Positions 54,341 to 64,000 of a DNA stretch of 64,000 nucleotides are shown one piece after another; positions within the stretch are counted from its first letter, which is position 1, and each line of letters begins with the position of its first letter. The stretch comes from Limnephilus marmoratus. Taxonomy: Eukaryota; Arthropoda; Insecta; Trichoptera; Limnephilidae. The stretch covers positions 25,311,770 to 25,375,769 of the forward strand of contig OU862923.1 of the NCBI GenBank assembly GCA_917880885.1. Reading direction: 5' to 3'. The notes beneath the pieces were generated by a model. The model was not told where the DNA came from and searched no databases. It saw nothing but the letters and a program-made list of their open reading frames with translations. The position numbers and the translations under genes were made by a program.

Positions 54341-54788
54341 TTATTGTTTTATTTTAAATTATAATTTAATTGTTTCTGGATCAAAAGGTGGAGGTTTCAA
54401 AAACCATATATTTTTTTTCCACTACCGGGGATTACAACAAAAATGTTGGTATTTTGTTTATCCGTTTTCTCATAAATTGAAATATAAAACAGTATTTTAA
54501 ACATTTCCGTGAAAAATTATATCATGTCGGCATTATGTCTTCCTTTAAAAATATGTGTTTTTTCCTCGAAGTCTGTCATTATATTAATAATGTCGGTAAA
54601 ACTTCCCAAGTCATTAAATTCCCTCGTTATCGTTACCTTATAATGGACGTCTTAACATTTTCCGGCTACGGATAGCTTTCAGAAGAATTTTGTGGGTAAT
54701 ATGGAGAACTTTCAAGTCCATAAGTCAGGTAGATAAGGAAACAAGGTGGATTTGATTATGGAATTTATTTATTATTTTTATTATAAAA
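54341..54788. other. AT-rich spacer, nothing recognised
   Basis: No gene is supported. Confidence 0.45.
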
Positions 54789-55225
54789 CTAGCTTTTTCC
54801 CGCGGCTTCGCTCCCATGGTATTAGGGGTTTCCCACTCCGTTACCTCCACCTTCCCTCTCCCCACTCTACTCCCCGCCCCTTCCCCCATCCCGCGAACCC
54901 CCCTCCCGAGTTTTCCTCCCCCCACCCAGGTCCCCCTACCCCCTCCCAGGTCCCCCTACCCCCTCCCAGGTTCCCCTCCCCCTCCCTGGTTCCCTCCCCC
55001 ATCTCTCCCTCCCTCCCGCTTTCCATAGCAATAGCCGCTTCCTCGCGTGCCACCAATAGCAATTTTTTATACAAATTTCATAATGCCAGAGCTCACCGGA
55101 AGTTTTATAAAAACCTTGTCCTGACAATAACAAACACACAAAAAAAATAATTATCCAATTTGGAGCAGTCGTTCGAAAGTTATGCGCTTAGCAACACATT
55201 CAGCGATTCATTTTTATATTATAGA
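54789..55225 (-). mobile_element. Complete non-autonomous Helitron (family 2) with C-rich tract
   Basis: A|CTAG at 54788-54792 is followed by ctttttcccgcggcttcgct; the right end cgattcatttttatattata is followed by GA|T (55224-55226). Read on the minus strand this is TC...CTAG. The middle (54845-55025) is a C-rich tract of ccctccc and caggtcccc motifs. The hAT element at 55227 inserted across its right border. Confidence 0.75.
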
Positions 55226-55226
55226 T

Positions 55227-56280
55227 CAGGGATGGCGAACCAATGGCACGCGTGCAATTAATGGCACGTGACACAATATTTTGGGCACGTCACTCATCAG
55301 TGATCACAAAACTTATTATGCACTAAGAACTAAATAAGTTATCATGAAGCTTCAAGGCAAAAATAAAAAAAAATTATCGTCACGATAGATCTCATTCGCG
55401 CTTTTGAGGCTAAACTGCAAGTTATCAGAAACGATATTATCACAAGAAACTACAAGTGTTTTCCAAATTTAAAAAAATATATCAACAATTTAGAAATACA
55501 TAAGAAACCAGACAAAGACCAAGTTACTGAAGAATTTATTTCTGTGATTGATTCTTCAATTAAGGAATTTTTTGGGAGATTTTCTCAGTTCAAAGAATTT
55601 TCGGAAATTCTGAAGTTTATTATTTACCCTAACGTGACGTCATTTAATAAACTGAATTTGTCCCCATTCGATTGGTTGGAAATTGATGAATTTGAAATGC
55701 AGCTGGTTGATTTCCAGTTTAGTTCAAGATGGATTCAAAAATTTGTTGAAACAAGGAGAGAGTTAGAATTCATTGAAACAGAAAGATTGACAGTTAATAT
55801 AAGTGAAAATGCTAATAACAAAATTTTGGAAACGTGGAATGCGTTACCAGACACATTTAATTGTTTGAAGAAGCAGGCTCATGCTATTTTAAAAATATTT
55901 TCATCAACCTATGCCTGCGAGTCATTATTTTCAGGGATGAATAGCATTAAAGACTTGGTTAGAAACCGTTTGACAGATGACTCTAGTTCAGCACGCTTTC
56001 TGATAAAAGTAACATCTTACAACCCTAACATATGTTATTTGTCATCTAACCTGCAACATCAGAAGTCACACTAATTTTACTTTAATTTAAATTACGAGTA
56101 TAATTCAAAATGTTTCTGTTTTTTGTAGTAAATAAAGAGTTTTTAATTGTTAGTGGGTATTTATTATTATTATTTTCCCAATAATCTCAAAGTCAAAATT
56201 ATTTGATGGCACGTCTGTGACCTCATTAAACATTTCTTTAGAAAAATGGCACGTTGATACGTAAAGGTTCGCCATCCCTG
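55227..56280 (+). mobile_element. Internally deleted hAT transposon with TIRs and 8-bp TSD
   Basis: The ends are perfect 15-bp inverted repeats CAGGGATGGCGAACC, followed on both sides by more diverged sequence with a ggcacg motif. TTATAGAT is duplicated at 55219-55226 and 56281-56288. Only the C-terminal third of the transposase is left. Confidence 0.9.
55385..56074 (+). pseudogene. hAT transposase C-terminal part (dimerisation region)
   Basis: The frame is open from about 55367 to the stop at 56072-56074: DLIRAFEAKLQVIRNDIITR, FPNLKKYINNLEIHK, then WNALPDTFNCLKKQAHAILK, IFSSTYACESLFSGMNSIKD and LVRNRLTDDSSSARFLIKVT. The segment I-x-S-T-Y-A-C-E-S-x-F-S is the conserved core of the hAT dimerisation region. 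The BED zinc finger and the first two catalytic acidic residues are absent through internal deletion. It resembles hAT transposases related to GTF2IRD2-like genes. This copy cannot code for an active enzyme but keeps ends that an active one might use. Confidence 0.85.
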
Positions 56281-56288
56281 TTATAGAT

Positions 56289-57284
56289 ATTGAAATTATA
56301 AGAAATTTAACAATAACGAAAAAATTGACGTGCAAAGCTGCCGCTTTCAGTTTGTCTGCAGGTTGTGCCAGTTTTATTAATTTAATAATAATTTCAAGAC
56401 AACGACTATTTGTGCATATAAAGCACTATTCAACCTTTTATTCTGATTGCCATTATTATTTAACTATCGTAGACACGTATACAATCACGGGATATTGTAA
56501 TTATAATTTTGAAAAGGGCAATAAAAATATTTTGTTATTAAAATATTATATTATAGGTACTTTATGGCTTGTGTGAATTATTCTACCGATTGAAGCACAC
56601 CGGAATAAAGCGCAACTGAAATTAGTATATTTAATTATTATATTAATTTGCTACACTCTCTAAAACACATTTTCTTTCAACGACAACTAGAACCATGTCT
56701 AGTAATCTTTTATTTAGTTCTCGTCGTAACCTAATACTGAGCTCTGCGTATGATGAAAGCTTATTAGGCCTTTATTCTTCTGGCCTGTCCTCCGGGGTAT
56801 GTCTCCACTCAGACTAACAGTACAAATGTGGAGGATACTTCTTTAAACATGTTAATAATGGTTCAGAACATGTAATCCTTTCAAATATTTAATAACATTT
56901 TCTGAAAATTTTCGAATTTAATGTTAACACTGAACGGATTGTTCTCAGAATTTGAATAATTTTGCAAATTTCGAAAGTATTTTTCAAGTTCTGTGAAAAC
57001 ACTTTTCAAGTTCTGTTATGATGTATTAATTAACAAGCTTTATTACAGAGTTTGAAAATCATATTTAAAATTTGATTATGGTAATCTAAAAATAATTTTG
57101 AAGTTATTTTCAAGTATTATTATTATTTCATCATGGGCCTGTTGTTTCACAGTACTCGGATAAAACAGAACAGATTAAGACTTTCACAGAACCTGAATAT
57201 TAATTAAAAACCCGGTCTTAATAGCTTGAGCTTTTGAAAAGAAGTTTCAAGATGAAAATTAACAATATGTATTATTTTTCAAGA
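56289..57284. other. AT-rich spacer, nothing recognised
   Basis: No gene is supported; ttcaagttctgt motifs at 56985-57020 recall the hairpin at 6065. Confidence 0.45.
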
Positions 57285-57402
57285 ATTTGGGAGGCACGTA
57301 TGAGTACCACACGCCGCCCCCGAAACTATTTTTTTGATAACCAACACCTCTGCCATAGGTCTCCCCAAGTACTTTGCTAAGCTGAGCAGGAGTGCCCGGT
57401 GA
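57285..57402 (+). mobile_element. SINE-H 5' fragment
   Basis: It starts gggaggcacgtatgagtacc and includes tgataaccaacacctctgcc and aggagtgcccgg, then stops. It has no tail. It is diverged from the copies at 17.8 and 62.6 kb. Confidence 0.65.
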
Positions 57403-57768
57403 ATCTGTGTATGTACACCAAAACTGAAAAAATATACCCCAAATACACAGCAAAACTTTATTTATTTTGTTTTAATAATTAATGTAATCATAAAATGTTA
57501 GCAGAAAACTGCAATCGATCCAACATCCTTCCAGCGTACAGGTATAATATTTATATCTTATAAATATTTCACTACGGATGCCGTAATTGGGTACTGACCA
57601 AAACATACTGCTTTATTTATGAGAATGCCGGAACATTGACTGTTTGAACAAATTGATAACTATTTTTTTTTATTTTTGACATAATAGGTCCAATGAAATT
57701 TCCTGAAAACAACACTGTGAAATGGAATGGACGAATCCTGTGCATGACATTCAGGGACACAGGGGACT
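57403..57768. other. Spacer, nothing recognised
   Basis: AT-rich, no gene. Confidence 0.45.
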
Positions 57769-57985
57769 ATTTGTGTGTGCCACACAAGCGTCCCAACAGC
57801 CTAGAGTAGTGGCATCTCTAATTTATGTTATTTTATGCTGCTGATGGAAGTAGAGAATTGAAGAAGTTGGGAAGAGGAAAGTTTAAAGTGCCTGACTCTT
57901 TATGTACGCTAACAAAAAGTGGCTAAAACGATTAGAGCTTAGACCGTGCAATAATTCATTCTCAATAAAAATTCAATCTAACTCA
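57769..57985 (-). mobile_element. SINE-1 fragment, diverged
   Basis: From tgtgccacacaagcgtccca it follows the minus-strand SINE-1 body (gaagaagttgggaagaggaa, gtgcctgactct) with many changes and no head. Confidence 0.5.
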
Positions 57986-58320
57986 CGTTATGTTGTAATT
58001 TTTCCCCTCGTCTATTTTTAAATTATAATATTAATATATTATCATTATAATCGCCAATGTTCTTTAAAAAGGGATTTTGTATAAGAATTTACTTTCAAAT
58101 ATTTTCCAGTTAAATTTGCAATTGTTGATTGTTCAATACAATGCATTCTTTCAACTGGCACAAACTCACACAAATATATGCGCACACAAGCGCATTTCTC
58201 TGAAATTGGCTCCTAGCTGGCACAAGAGGTGGCCCTTAAATTAAAAGTAGACGTATTATAGTAAAAACTTTGTTTTCATCTCGGGTTGATTTTTTGTGAT
58301 TTGCATCTAAGCTGTCCGGA
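57986..58320. other. Spacer, nothing recognised
   Basis: AT-rich, no gene. Confidence 0.45.
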
Positions 58321-58480
58321 GCTATTACATCCCCAATTACGGAGTATGTTGTCATACTGAAGGAAGAATTGAGTCGGAGGAGATAAGGGGAGGAAGTTTA
58401 AGATGCATTTGGCTATTCAAGTCAAGTCACTAAAGCCTAAAGAAATAGCAAGCGACAACGCTCTGATTCTGACCGGTGAT
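58321..58480 (-). mobile_element. SINE-1 fragment
   Basis: ccccaattacggagtatgtt, gtcatactgaaggaag and gcgacaacgctctgattctg follow the SINE-1 body in minus orientation. Confidence 0.55.
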
Positions 58481-58481
58481 T

Positions 58482-58566
58482 TTTTTTTTTGCATTTTAAC
58501 TCCATAAGGGAGGCCCTTAGAAAAAATATTTCTCTCTGGACCTATGTCATCTTGGGGTGATCTTCC
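58482..58566 (-). mobile_element. Hairpin-tail fragment of LINE-A or SINE-H
   Basis: A T-run followed by aactccataagggaggccct and cctatgtcatcttgggg is the minus-strand 3' end shared by LINE-A and SINE-H, with both stems damaged. Confidence 0.65.
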
Positions 58567-58744
58567 GCCTAGGCAATATTCAGAGCGCTCTCCACTCGAG
58601 GAAATCGTTCACCAAGTTTCATTGTTGAAAGCGGTTTTACAATGTTTTTAGTTACTCTCAGTATCACCCAATAAAAATATCATCATTTTAGATAGAAATC
58701 TACTAGTCGATAGTCTACTAGTCTACTACTAGGCTTTAGCCGTG

Positions 58745-59090
58745 TTTAATCTTGACTTTGTGCAAAAAGGTGGTCAGTTTGATAGATTCCCCTGTCCAAA
58801 CGGACTACAAAAGTTAGAGGACAGACGTTGGTTGAGCATGCTGTCCTTGTTCTACCGTTTAATCTTGACTTTGTGCAAAAAGGTGGTCAGTTTGATAGAT
58901 TCCTCTGTCCAAACGGACTACAATCGTTAGAGGACAGACGTTGGTTGAGCATGCTGTCCTTGTTCTACCGTTTAATCTTGACTTTGTGCAAAAAAGTGGT
59001 CAGTTTGATAGATTCCCCTGTCCAAGCGGACTACAATCGTTAGAGGACAGACGTTGGTTGAGCATGCTGTCCTTGTTCTACCATTATTTT
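58745..59090 (+). repeat. 118-bp tandem triplication within LINE-A ORF
   Basis: The unit includes cttgactttgtgcaaaaagg, ggtcagtttgatagattc and agaggacagacgttggttga. Units begin near 58749, 58862 and 58975. The spacing keeps the units nearly identical, so the event is recent compared with the LINE insertion. Confidence 0.85.
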
Positions 59091-59190
59091 AATGGAATCG
59101 ATCCGAGGAACTAGCTTCATAGATCCCTTCGGGACCGGTGCAGTCAGGAAACAACATTTGTACATAGTGGACATTAGTTGCAGGAGAACG

Positions 59191-59472
59191 GCCGAGCGAT
59201 CTCTATATATTGTGAGATCGAGGTAGATCTCGGGCGAGATTTCTTGTCAGATTTGAGTGATTTTCTAAGGCTGTTAAATGAATAAATAATCACGCACACT
59301 TGCATGCATTTGTGTTTAAAACGACCTAAACTAAAATACGTGACAGCTCACCGCTGAAATTCTGACATCGGCCCATGCAGAAAGCAAACAATAGCCAAAG
59401 AACACACAAATCTGACAGGAGATCTCGCCCGCGATCTATCTCGATCTCACAAAAAATAGAGAATCTCTCGGC
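59191..59472. mobile_element. MITE with about 64-bp inverted repeats in LINE-A
   Basis: The left end GCCGAGCGATCTCTATATAT...gtcagatttg is matched in inverted form by caaatctgacaggagatctc...ctctcggc. Identity is high over about 64 bp, with conserved tgtgagatcgag and cgggcgagat. It interrupts LINE-A between agaacgg and ggtcgttt. A target duplication is not clear. Confidence 0.75.
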
Positions 59473-59696
59473 TGGTCGTTTATATGAGACACATTCTTAA
59501 GTTCAACAGGTCGGCTGTGGAATGATTTGAAGGCCTCTGTGTTTCTTACCTCCTATAAAATGGGTCTCTTCAGGATCCAGGCTCACTCCTTCATTTCCTT
59601 AAAAAGACCCTCCACACACCATTCTCAAAGATGACACGGGCCCTGAGGGAAATCATTTTCTTTGAAGTCTCCCGTTTGGAGTTTTTGTAAAAAACT

Positions 59697-59756
59697 ATCG
59701 GAATATTCTCTTCCCTTCTCCTTCCCCTTCCAACCCCCTTCAGCCTCACAACCAGG
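59697..59756 (+). mobile_element. SINE-1 fragment with a hAT-end-like sequence next to it
   Basis: tctcttcccttctccttccc and cccccttcagcctcacaac are the plus-strand SINE-1 body. Directly after it, caggcgcggcccgtcctaaa resembles a hAT terminal repeat; no partner end was found. Confidence 0.45.
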
Positions 59757-59759
59757 CGC

Positions 59760-60143
59760 GGCCCGTCCTAAAGTGCACTCGTGCGCCGAACCGCCAACAA
59801 AATTGAACAACATTTTGCTGCTCATCGTATTCCTTTATAATATTTTTAATTATAAAATTGCGCACATTCTTTAAAAAAATAAAAATTAGCTACCAATCAA
59901 AATATACTTACATGAACCCGTCCCAATCCAAATACCTGTTTTGCACCCTATTTTCTTTACAGTTATAATCGCATTTATTTTATCGTTGTGTTTTTTATGT
60001 TTAGGTTATCACTTGTTGAATCTACACCTGTATTATATATATATATATATATTTTTTTAATTGCTGCTTTGTCCTGTTTTTTTTCTTAAATATTCTAGTT
60101 TACATTCTGTTACTTTTATGTTTCTAAATACCTATCTGTGAAC
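59760..60143. other. AT-rich spacer with TA microsatellite
   Basis: A TA run lies at about 60034-60052. No gene is supported. Confidence 0.45.
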
Positions 60144-61915
60144 ATTAATAATAATAATAATAATAATTGGATAATTTATAAAGCGCCGTTTTTGTGAAAA
60201 ATCACCTCAAGGGCGCTGTACAATTTATTAGGAATGCTTAGGTTCTAACTGATTTTACTATTTACAAATGGATACAGAAACATACTTACCTGGCAGGTCA
60301 CTTCCAATAAACACACTTTAATTATAAGTTTATGCTTGGAGAAGATACGGCTTTGCACGCGGAGGACATTACAGTTAACACACTGGACATTGCGTGATTT
60401 TACATTATTTGCTACCCTCATCGCTGTTAGTACCTATTACATTTGTGAATAGATTAGTGGCAAAAGGCAAAAGTAGAGGTATTTATTTTAAAATACTGGA
60501 GAATTTAGGACTATTGGAGGTTAGTGGCAAAAGTATAGTTGATATTTATTTTAAAATACTGGAGAATTTCGGAATCTTTAGGGCTGGAGAATGTTCATGA
60601 AATGACCTTCACAAACGCTTACATTTTTTTATTTTATTTTTTTTTTTTTTTTTTCTACGTTTTTACAGGTTAGTTATTTACGGTGTCGCGGGCATTGAAA
60701 GTGAAGGTGAAAGATTTTGAGTTTATGGATACGACTGTCTGAAAAGGTGAGTTTTAAGTCTAGCTCTAAATTCCGCCGCGTCTGTGATCATTCTTAAGTC
60801 ATGTGGCAGTCCGTTCCAGGCTTTAGGTCCTGACACTCCGAAAGCGCGCTCACCGAACTTAGTATCTGGTGTGCGCTTTGGTTCCTTTAACCTTCGGATA
60901 GCTGATGACGCTGCCGACCTTAGGGTTGACTGTCGATGATTGGAAATTTCTGGAATACACAATTCCGATAAGTAAGCCGGAGCCATTCCGTTAAGGGACT
61001 TAAATACCATCCAGCAGAGCTTAAACTGGATCCTTTCAGGACATTTAAGCCAGTGTAGATTTTTGAGATGCTCTGAAATATGGGAATATTTTGATACGCC
61101 GGTGATAAGTCTTGCCGCAGCGTTGAAAACGGATTGTAATTTGTTAATTTGATATTTTGGAAGACTTGCATATATTCCGTTGCAATAATCTAAACGTGAA
61201 ACCACATACGAATTGACTAGTAATTTAGTCGCCTCTGTTGGCAGGTTTCTCCTTACTGCTTTAATTTGCCTTAATTGAAAAAATCCCGTGCTTACGGTTC
61301 TGTTCACTTGGGTTTTAAGGGAAAAATCAGCGTCCAGATTGACACCCAGTAGTTTTATACAAGTCTTTGGAGTGATGTCGCTTCCTGAAATGGTTATTGG
61401 GGAGTTATCAATGTTATGCTGACGTCTGCTTGTGGCGGTCCAAAGAAACGCAGTCTTTGACGGATTTAGTTTTAATCTATTTGAGTTTTTAGACTGTCTA
61501 CTTCCTCTGGTAAGCAGTAAAAGTAAACTTGTTGGTCATCAGCGTAGCAGTGAGATAGAAGGCCAAATGATTCGATTATTTTAGCGACATCATTTGTGAA
61601 GAGGATGAAAAGAAGTGGGCCCAGAACAGACCCCTGGGGTACTCCAGATGAAAGGGTTGCATATTTTGATTGGTTTTTCCCTACCTTTACGGCTTGTATA
61701 CGGTTACCCAAGTACGATGTCAGCCAGCTTTTAACGCCGCCATTTAAACCAAAGGATTCTTCTAATCGTTTAATAAGAAAATCGTGGTCGATTGTATCAA
61801 AAGCGGCACTCATGTCCAAGACTGAAAGGAGTGCCAGTTTTCCCGACTCGATAGCAAGAGTTATGTCTGACAAAACACGTAGTAATCCAGTTGGTCTGTT
61901 TTTTGTTATGCTCTT
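60144..61915 (-). mobile_element. LINE-F (CR1/L2-type), 5'-truncated
   Basis: On the minus strand the element runs from ITKNRPTGLLRVLSDITLAI near 61900 through RT and C-terminal domain to a 3' end with gtacagcgcccttgaggtga, ggcgctttataaattatcc and (ATT)n at 60144-60170. The 3' untranslated part contains a partly duplicated 66-bp stretch (60454-60590) and a T-run at 60627-60655. Confidence 0.75.
60723..61873 (-). pseudogene. LINE-F reverse transcriptase and C-terminal domain
   Basis: Part 1 (61472-61873) has RT motif A (LLSVLDMSAAFDTIDHDFLI), motif B (SSGVPQGSVLGPLLFILFTN) and an intact YADD (LLSHCYADDQQVYFYCLPEE). Part 2 (60723-61307) reads NAAARLITGVSKYSHISEHL, LHWLKCPERIQFKLCWMVFK and FGERAFGVSGPKAWNGLPHD, ending LKTHLFRQSYP. 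Between them, NRLKLNPSKTAFLW and GVNLDADFSLKTQ lie in the second frame. One frameshift near 61475 with a small deletion separates the two. Motifs are well kept, but endonuclease and N-terminus are missing. It is the best preserved RT in the window. Confidence 0.9.
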
Positions 61916-62583
61916 ATGTATATTATGTTATTAAGACTGTTTATGTTCCTTAAATAAATAAATAAAATAAATAAATAAAATGAATTTGGTAGAGAATAAT
62001 TAATATAGAGGCCAAAAGCGTTGCTTCCCGCGCGCAAGTTATATCGGCTAGGTTCGGCGCGTTTCAGTGAAGCGCCCCGTTTGGGAATTATCATTTGTAT
62101 GAAGTCCCCAGCAACATGTTCAGTTCGTCAAAATATCGAAAAAATTGCTACTACTGTCGTGCGGCGCGAAGACGAATTACTATTCTAACTGGGGTTTGAA
62201 TAAGATAGTAATTATATTTTTGTCATGTAAAATGTAACGATAAGTCAACGGGTCAGCGGGTCCGATATTATCTTGATGGAGAGGGAACCGATTTGCCATT
62301 GTCATTATTAGTTTTTGTGAATTTTTGTTTGTGTACATTTTTCTCACATATTGCAAACTTCATTTAACAGCTGATTAAAAAGAAACGTTTACTGTGTATT
62401 GTTATTGTGTTATTTATTATTCATTATATAAAGACTATATTAAAAATAACCATTTAACCCATGAAAATAAAAGAGAATTATAGCCAACGGCCCGCCAAAA
62501 CTATAATTGATTTTCAACTAAGATTGTAAATCCACGAAGATAACTTTTATCCAAATTTATAATAATAATAACAAATGGATATT
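61916..62583. other. Spacer with (AAAT)n microsatellite
   Basis: A run of aaataaataaataa type lies at 61950-61981. No gene is supported. Confidence 0.45.
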
Positions 62584-62925
62584 TTTTTTTTTTTTTTTAC
62601 ATGAGCTCCACACAGGAGGCCCTGAGGAAAATAATTTCCCTCAGGGCCTATGTCATCTTTGGGGATGCTGTGTGGAGGGTTTCTTAAGGAAAGGAAGGAG
62701 AGGAGAGTTCTGGGAAGGAAAAGGGTTTAAGTGGTGGGTAGGAATCTGGGGATCAGTATGTCCTGTTCATCCGCCTCCAAGACCTAGACAAACCTCACCC
62801 CATGAACCCGGGCACCCCTGCTAAATCACCAAACGTAGCGAACCACTTGGGGTGACCTATGGCAGAGGTGTTGGTTATCCAATAAAGGTTCCCGGGGCGG
62901 CGGTACCCATTCCCGCCTCCCAAAT
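62584..62925 (-). mobile_element. SINE-H, full-length copy with hairpin tail
   Basis: From the T-run (62584-62598) on the left, the minus-strand copy shows both perfect hairpin stems (GGAGGCCCTGAGG region and CTCCACACAG/CTGTGTGGAG at 62606-62677). The body follows, up to the start ggaggcgggaatgggtaccg at 62925. It is nearly identical to 17822-18151, so both copies are relatively young. Confidence 0.8.
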
Positions 62926-62969
62926 GTTAAATATAATACATATATTAATATAATACATATATTAAACAT

Positions 62970-63385
62970 ATTATGTAAAGCGCCGTTTTTTTATTTATTT
63001 AATTTATTTATTATTTAAACGCCCGTACATAGGGCTATTACATGCATAATACAAGTGTATCGAACATTTACAAACATTATATATATATAGAATAACATAC
63101 ACTACATACATACGATGCATATTAGTACAACAAATATTTATCATTTTACAAACATATTAGTTACATAAATAACTAATTATTTTTGCTTTGATGCAAGACG
63201 GTGAGGTATTGAAAATATCGAAAAGGTCTGTATACGTATTGGCAGTTCGGTGAAAACGCACTAGCGGTGAATGATAGGAATAGTTAGTGCTATGATTGTC
63301 ACTGTGGAAAAGGTGGTGGAGTCGAGTTGATTTAATTGTTTTTATTTTTGTGAATGATCGATCACCTCAAGGGCACTTTATGAGT
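62970..63385 (-). mobile_element. LINE-F 3' tail interrupted by a LINE-C-like 3' end
   Basis: taaagcgccgtttttt (62976-62992) and gatcacctcaagggcac (about 63359-63376) are two halves of the LINE-F 3' end as seen at 60180-60225. Between them the minus strand reads STNYSYHSPLVRFHRTANTY and TDLFDIFNTSPSCIK (63195-63320), the C-terminal end of a LINE related to LINE-C and LINE-J. An AT-rich 3' region follows. Confidence 0.55.
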
Positions 63386-64000
63386 TATGAGTTAGTAGAC
63401 TCTGTCCAATGTAATTTTTATTTATTTACCTACTTTTGTTTTACGTTTTTGATGAATTATTCGGTGAACCACCAAAAATTTAAGGCACCGGCCGAAAATA
63501 CATGGAGAATTCAAATTAATTTCCGAGTTTTCAGACGAAAAATTTTAAAATTATTTTAGAATGACTAGAAACCATTTTTTTTTTCACAAAAAGTTACATA
63601 AATTACAATAAATTTTATACAATAATTAATTACACAGTATATGTATTTGATGTACCCCCATAAATAAGCAGGGCTTGTGTGAATGGGCGGTTTAAAGAAG
63701 TACCTTCGACGATTGCTTCAGATTTAGAAGATTAAGGATATGGTGGTCGTGAACGAATTAGTACTGAAGAAAAATAAAAAAAGTATTCATGTAATCTGGG
63801 TGTTTTACGTCGTATAAACATTTTTCGCTTCGAACAACTTCACTGAGTTCCTTCATTTTGCAAACACTCGCGCCACTGCCACTCGAAAATAAGGTCTCAA
63901 TCATTTAGCTGACACGCGCGTACATGCTCATGTACGTACCTGCGTCGACACGTGAAAGCAAATGCGGAGTTTGGTACTGCGCCATTGGTTTTAAATACTG
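63386..64000. other. Spacer, nothing recognised
   Basis: No gene is supported; the 87-codon frame at 63296-63559 crosses a repeat border and has no motif. Confidence 0.45.

Larger units (their letters stand above)
58745..59690 (+). mobile_element. LINE-A copy with internal triplication and nested MITE
   Basis: Residues LDFVQKGGQFDRFPCPNGLQ and RRWLSMLSLFYR correspond to LDSVQKRAVRLIDSPILTDG and MLSLFYRYY of the 41-kb copy. This stretch is repeated almost three times with a period near 118 bp (58745-59090). The rest of the ORF (ggaactagcttcatagatcc) follows to 59190. A MITE interrupts it, then come ttcaacaggtcggctgtgga and the 3' hairpin region to 59690. The frame is broken in many places. 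Confidence 0.75.

Noticed and set aside
54725..55150. Frames of 66-134 codons over the C-rich tract
   Set aside because: Composition artefact within the Helitron at 54789-55225.

Overview
This 64-kb window is AT-rich animal DNA and looks like an insect chromosome interval, intergenic or intronic. Lepidoptera is my best guess. It rests on the dense mix of non-LTR retrotransposons, tRNA-derived SINEs, short Helitrons, MITEs and Penelope-like elements, on the many taggtacctac-type motifs, on TTAGG-type telomere-like runs, and on a repeat with GACTTC termini that I associate with moths and butterflies. No rRNA, CRISPR, operon or confident host protein gene is visible. The only candidate that is not clearly transposon sequence is a 40-residue MADF-like start at 22.4 kb, and it may also belong to an element. 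Names such as LINE-A or SINE-1 are local labels used only here.

Layout. 0-5 kb: an unrecognised ORF, a 90-bp minisatellite joined to a block shared with the Helitrons at 43-48 kb, an 8-bp-TSD hAT element, and a Helitron carrying a nested SINE. 6.7-9.8 kb: a Helitron remnant, LINE 3' and ORF1 relics, then a three-level nest (LINE-A containing a TTAA-flanked MITE containing an RTE-type LINE). 11-12.2 kb: a Penelope-like element with inverted LTR-like arms and hammerhead cores. 13-20 kb: a palindromic MITE, SINE-1 copies, a GC-rich island without identity, a LINE ORF1 relic and a SINE-H copy. 20-25 kb: two Helitron 3' ends and a 3.3-kb block bounded by 21-bp inverted repeats. 25-33.8 kb: nested LINE and SINE remnants. 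36.7-42.4 kb: a coiled-coil ORF, a complete short Helitron, LINE-A, and LINE-E with a MITE showing a 9-bp target duplication. 42.8-48.1 kb: a head-to-tail duplication of a 2.7-kb Helitron-like unit with a 127-bp minisatellite. 48.7-56.3 kb: SINE-2, LINE fragments, the second TTAA MITE, G-rich Helitrons, a second Penelope-like element with a hammerhead core, and an internally deleted hAT element with intact ends. 57-63.4 kb: SINE fragments, a LINE-A copy with an internal triplication, a CR1/L2-type LINE, a SINE-H copy and more LINE tails.

How the parts relate. LINE-A and SINE-H end in the same double-stem hairpin followed by an A-run, as expected if the LINE reverse transcriptase mobilises the SINE; one LINE-A copy has a paired change in the outer stem. 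Both Penelope-like elements end in hammerhead-type cores next to GIY-YIG endonuclease remnants. The nesting gives a relative order of insertion in several places. All ORFs of mobile elements are truncated, and most also carry stops or frameshifts, so the window appears to hold no autonomous element. All family assignments come from motif recognition by eye; no database search was run.
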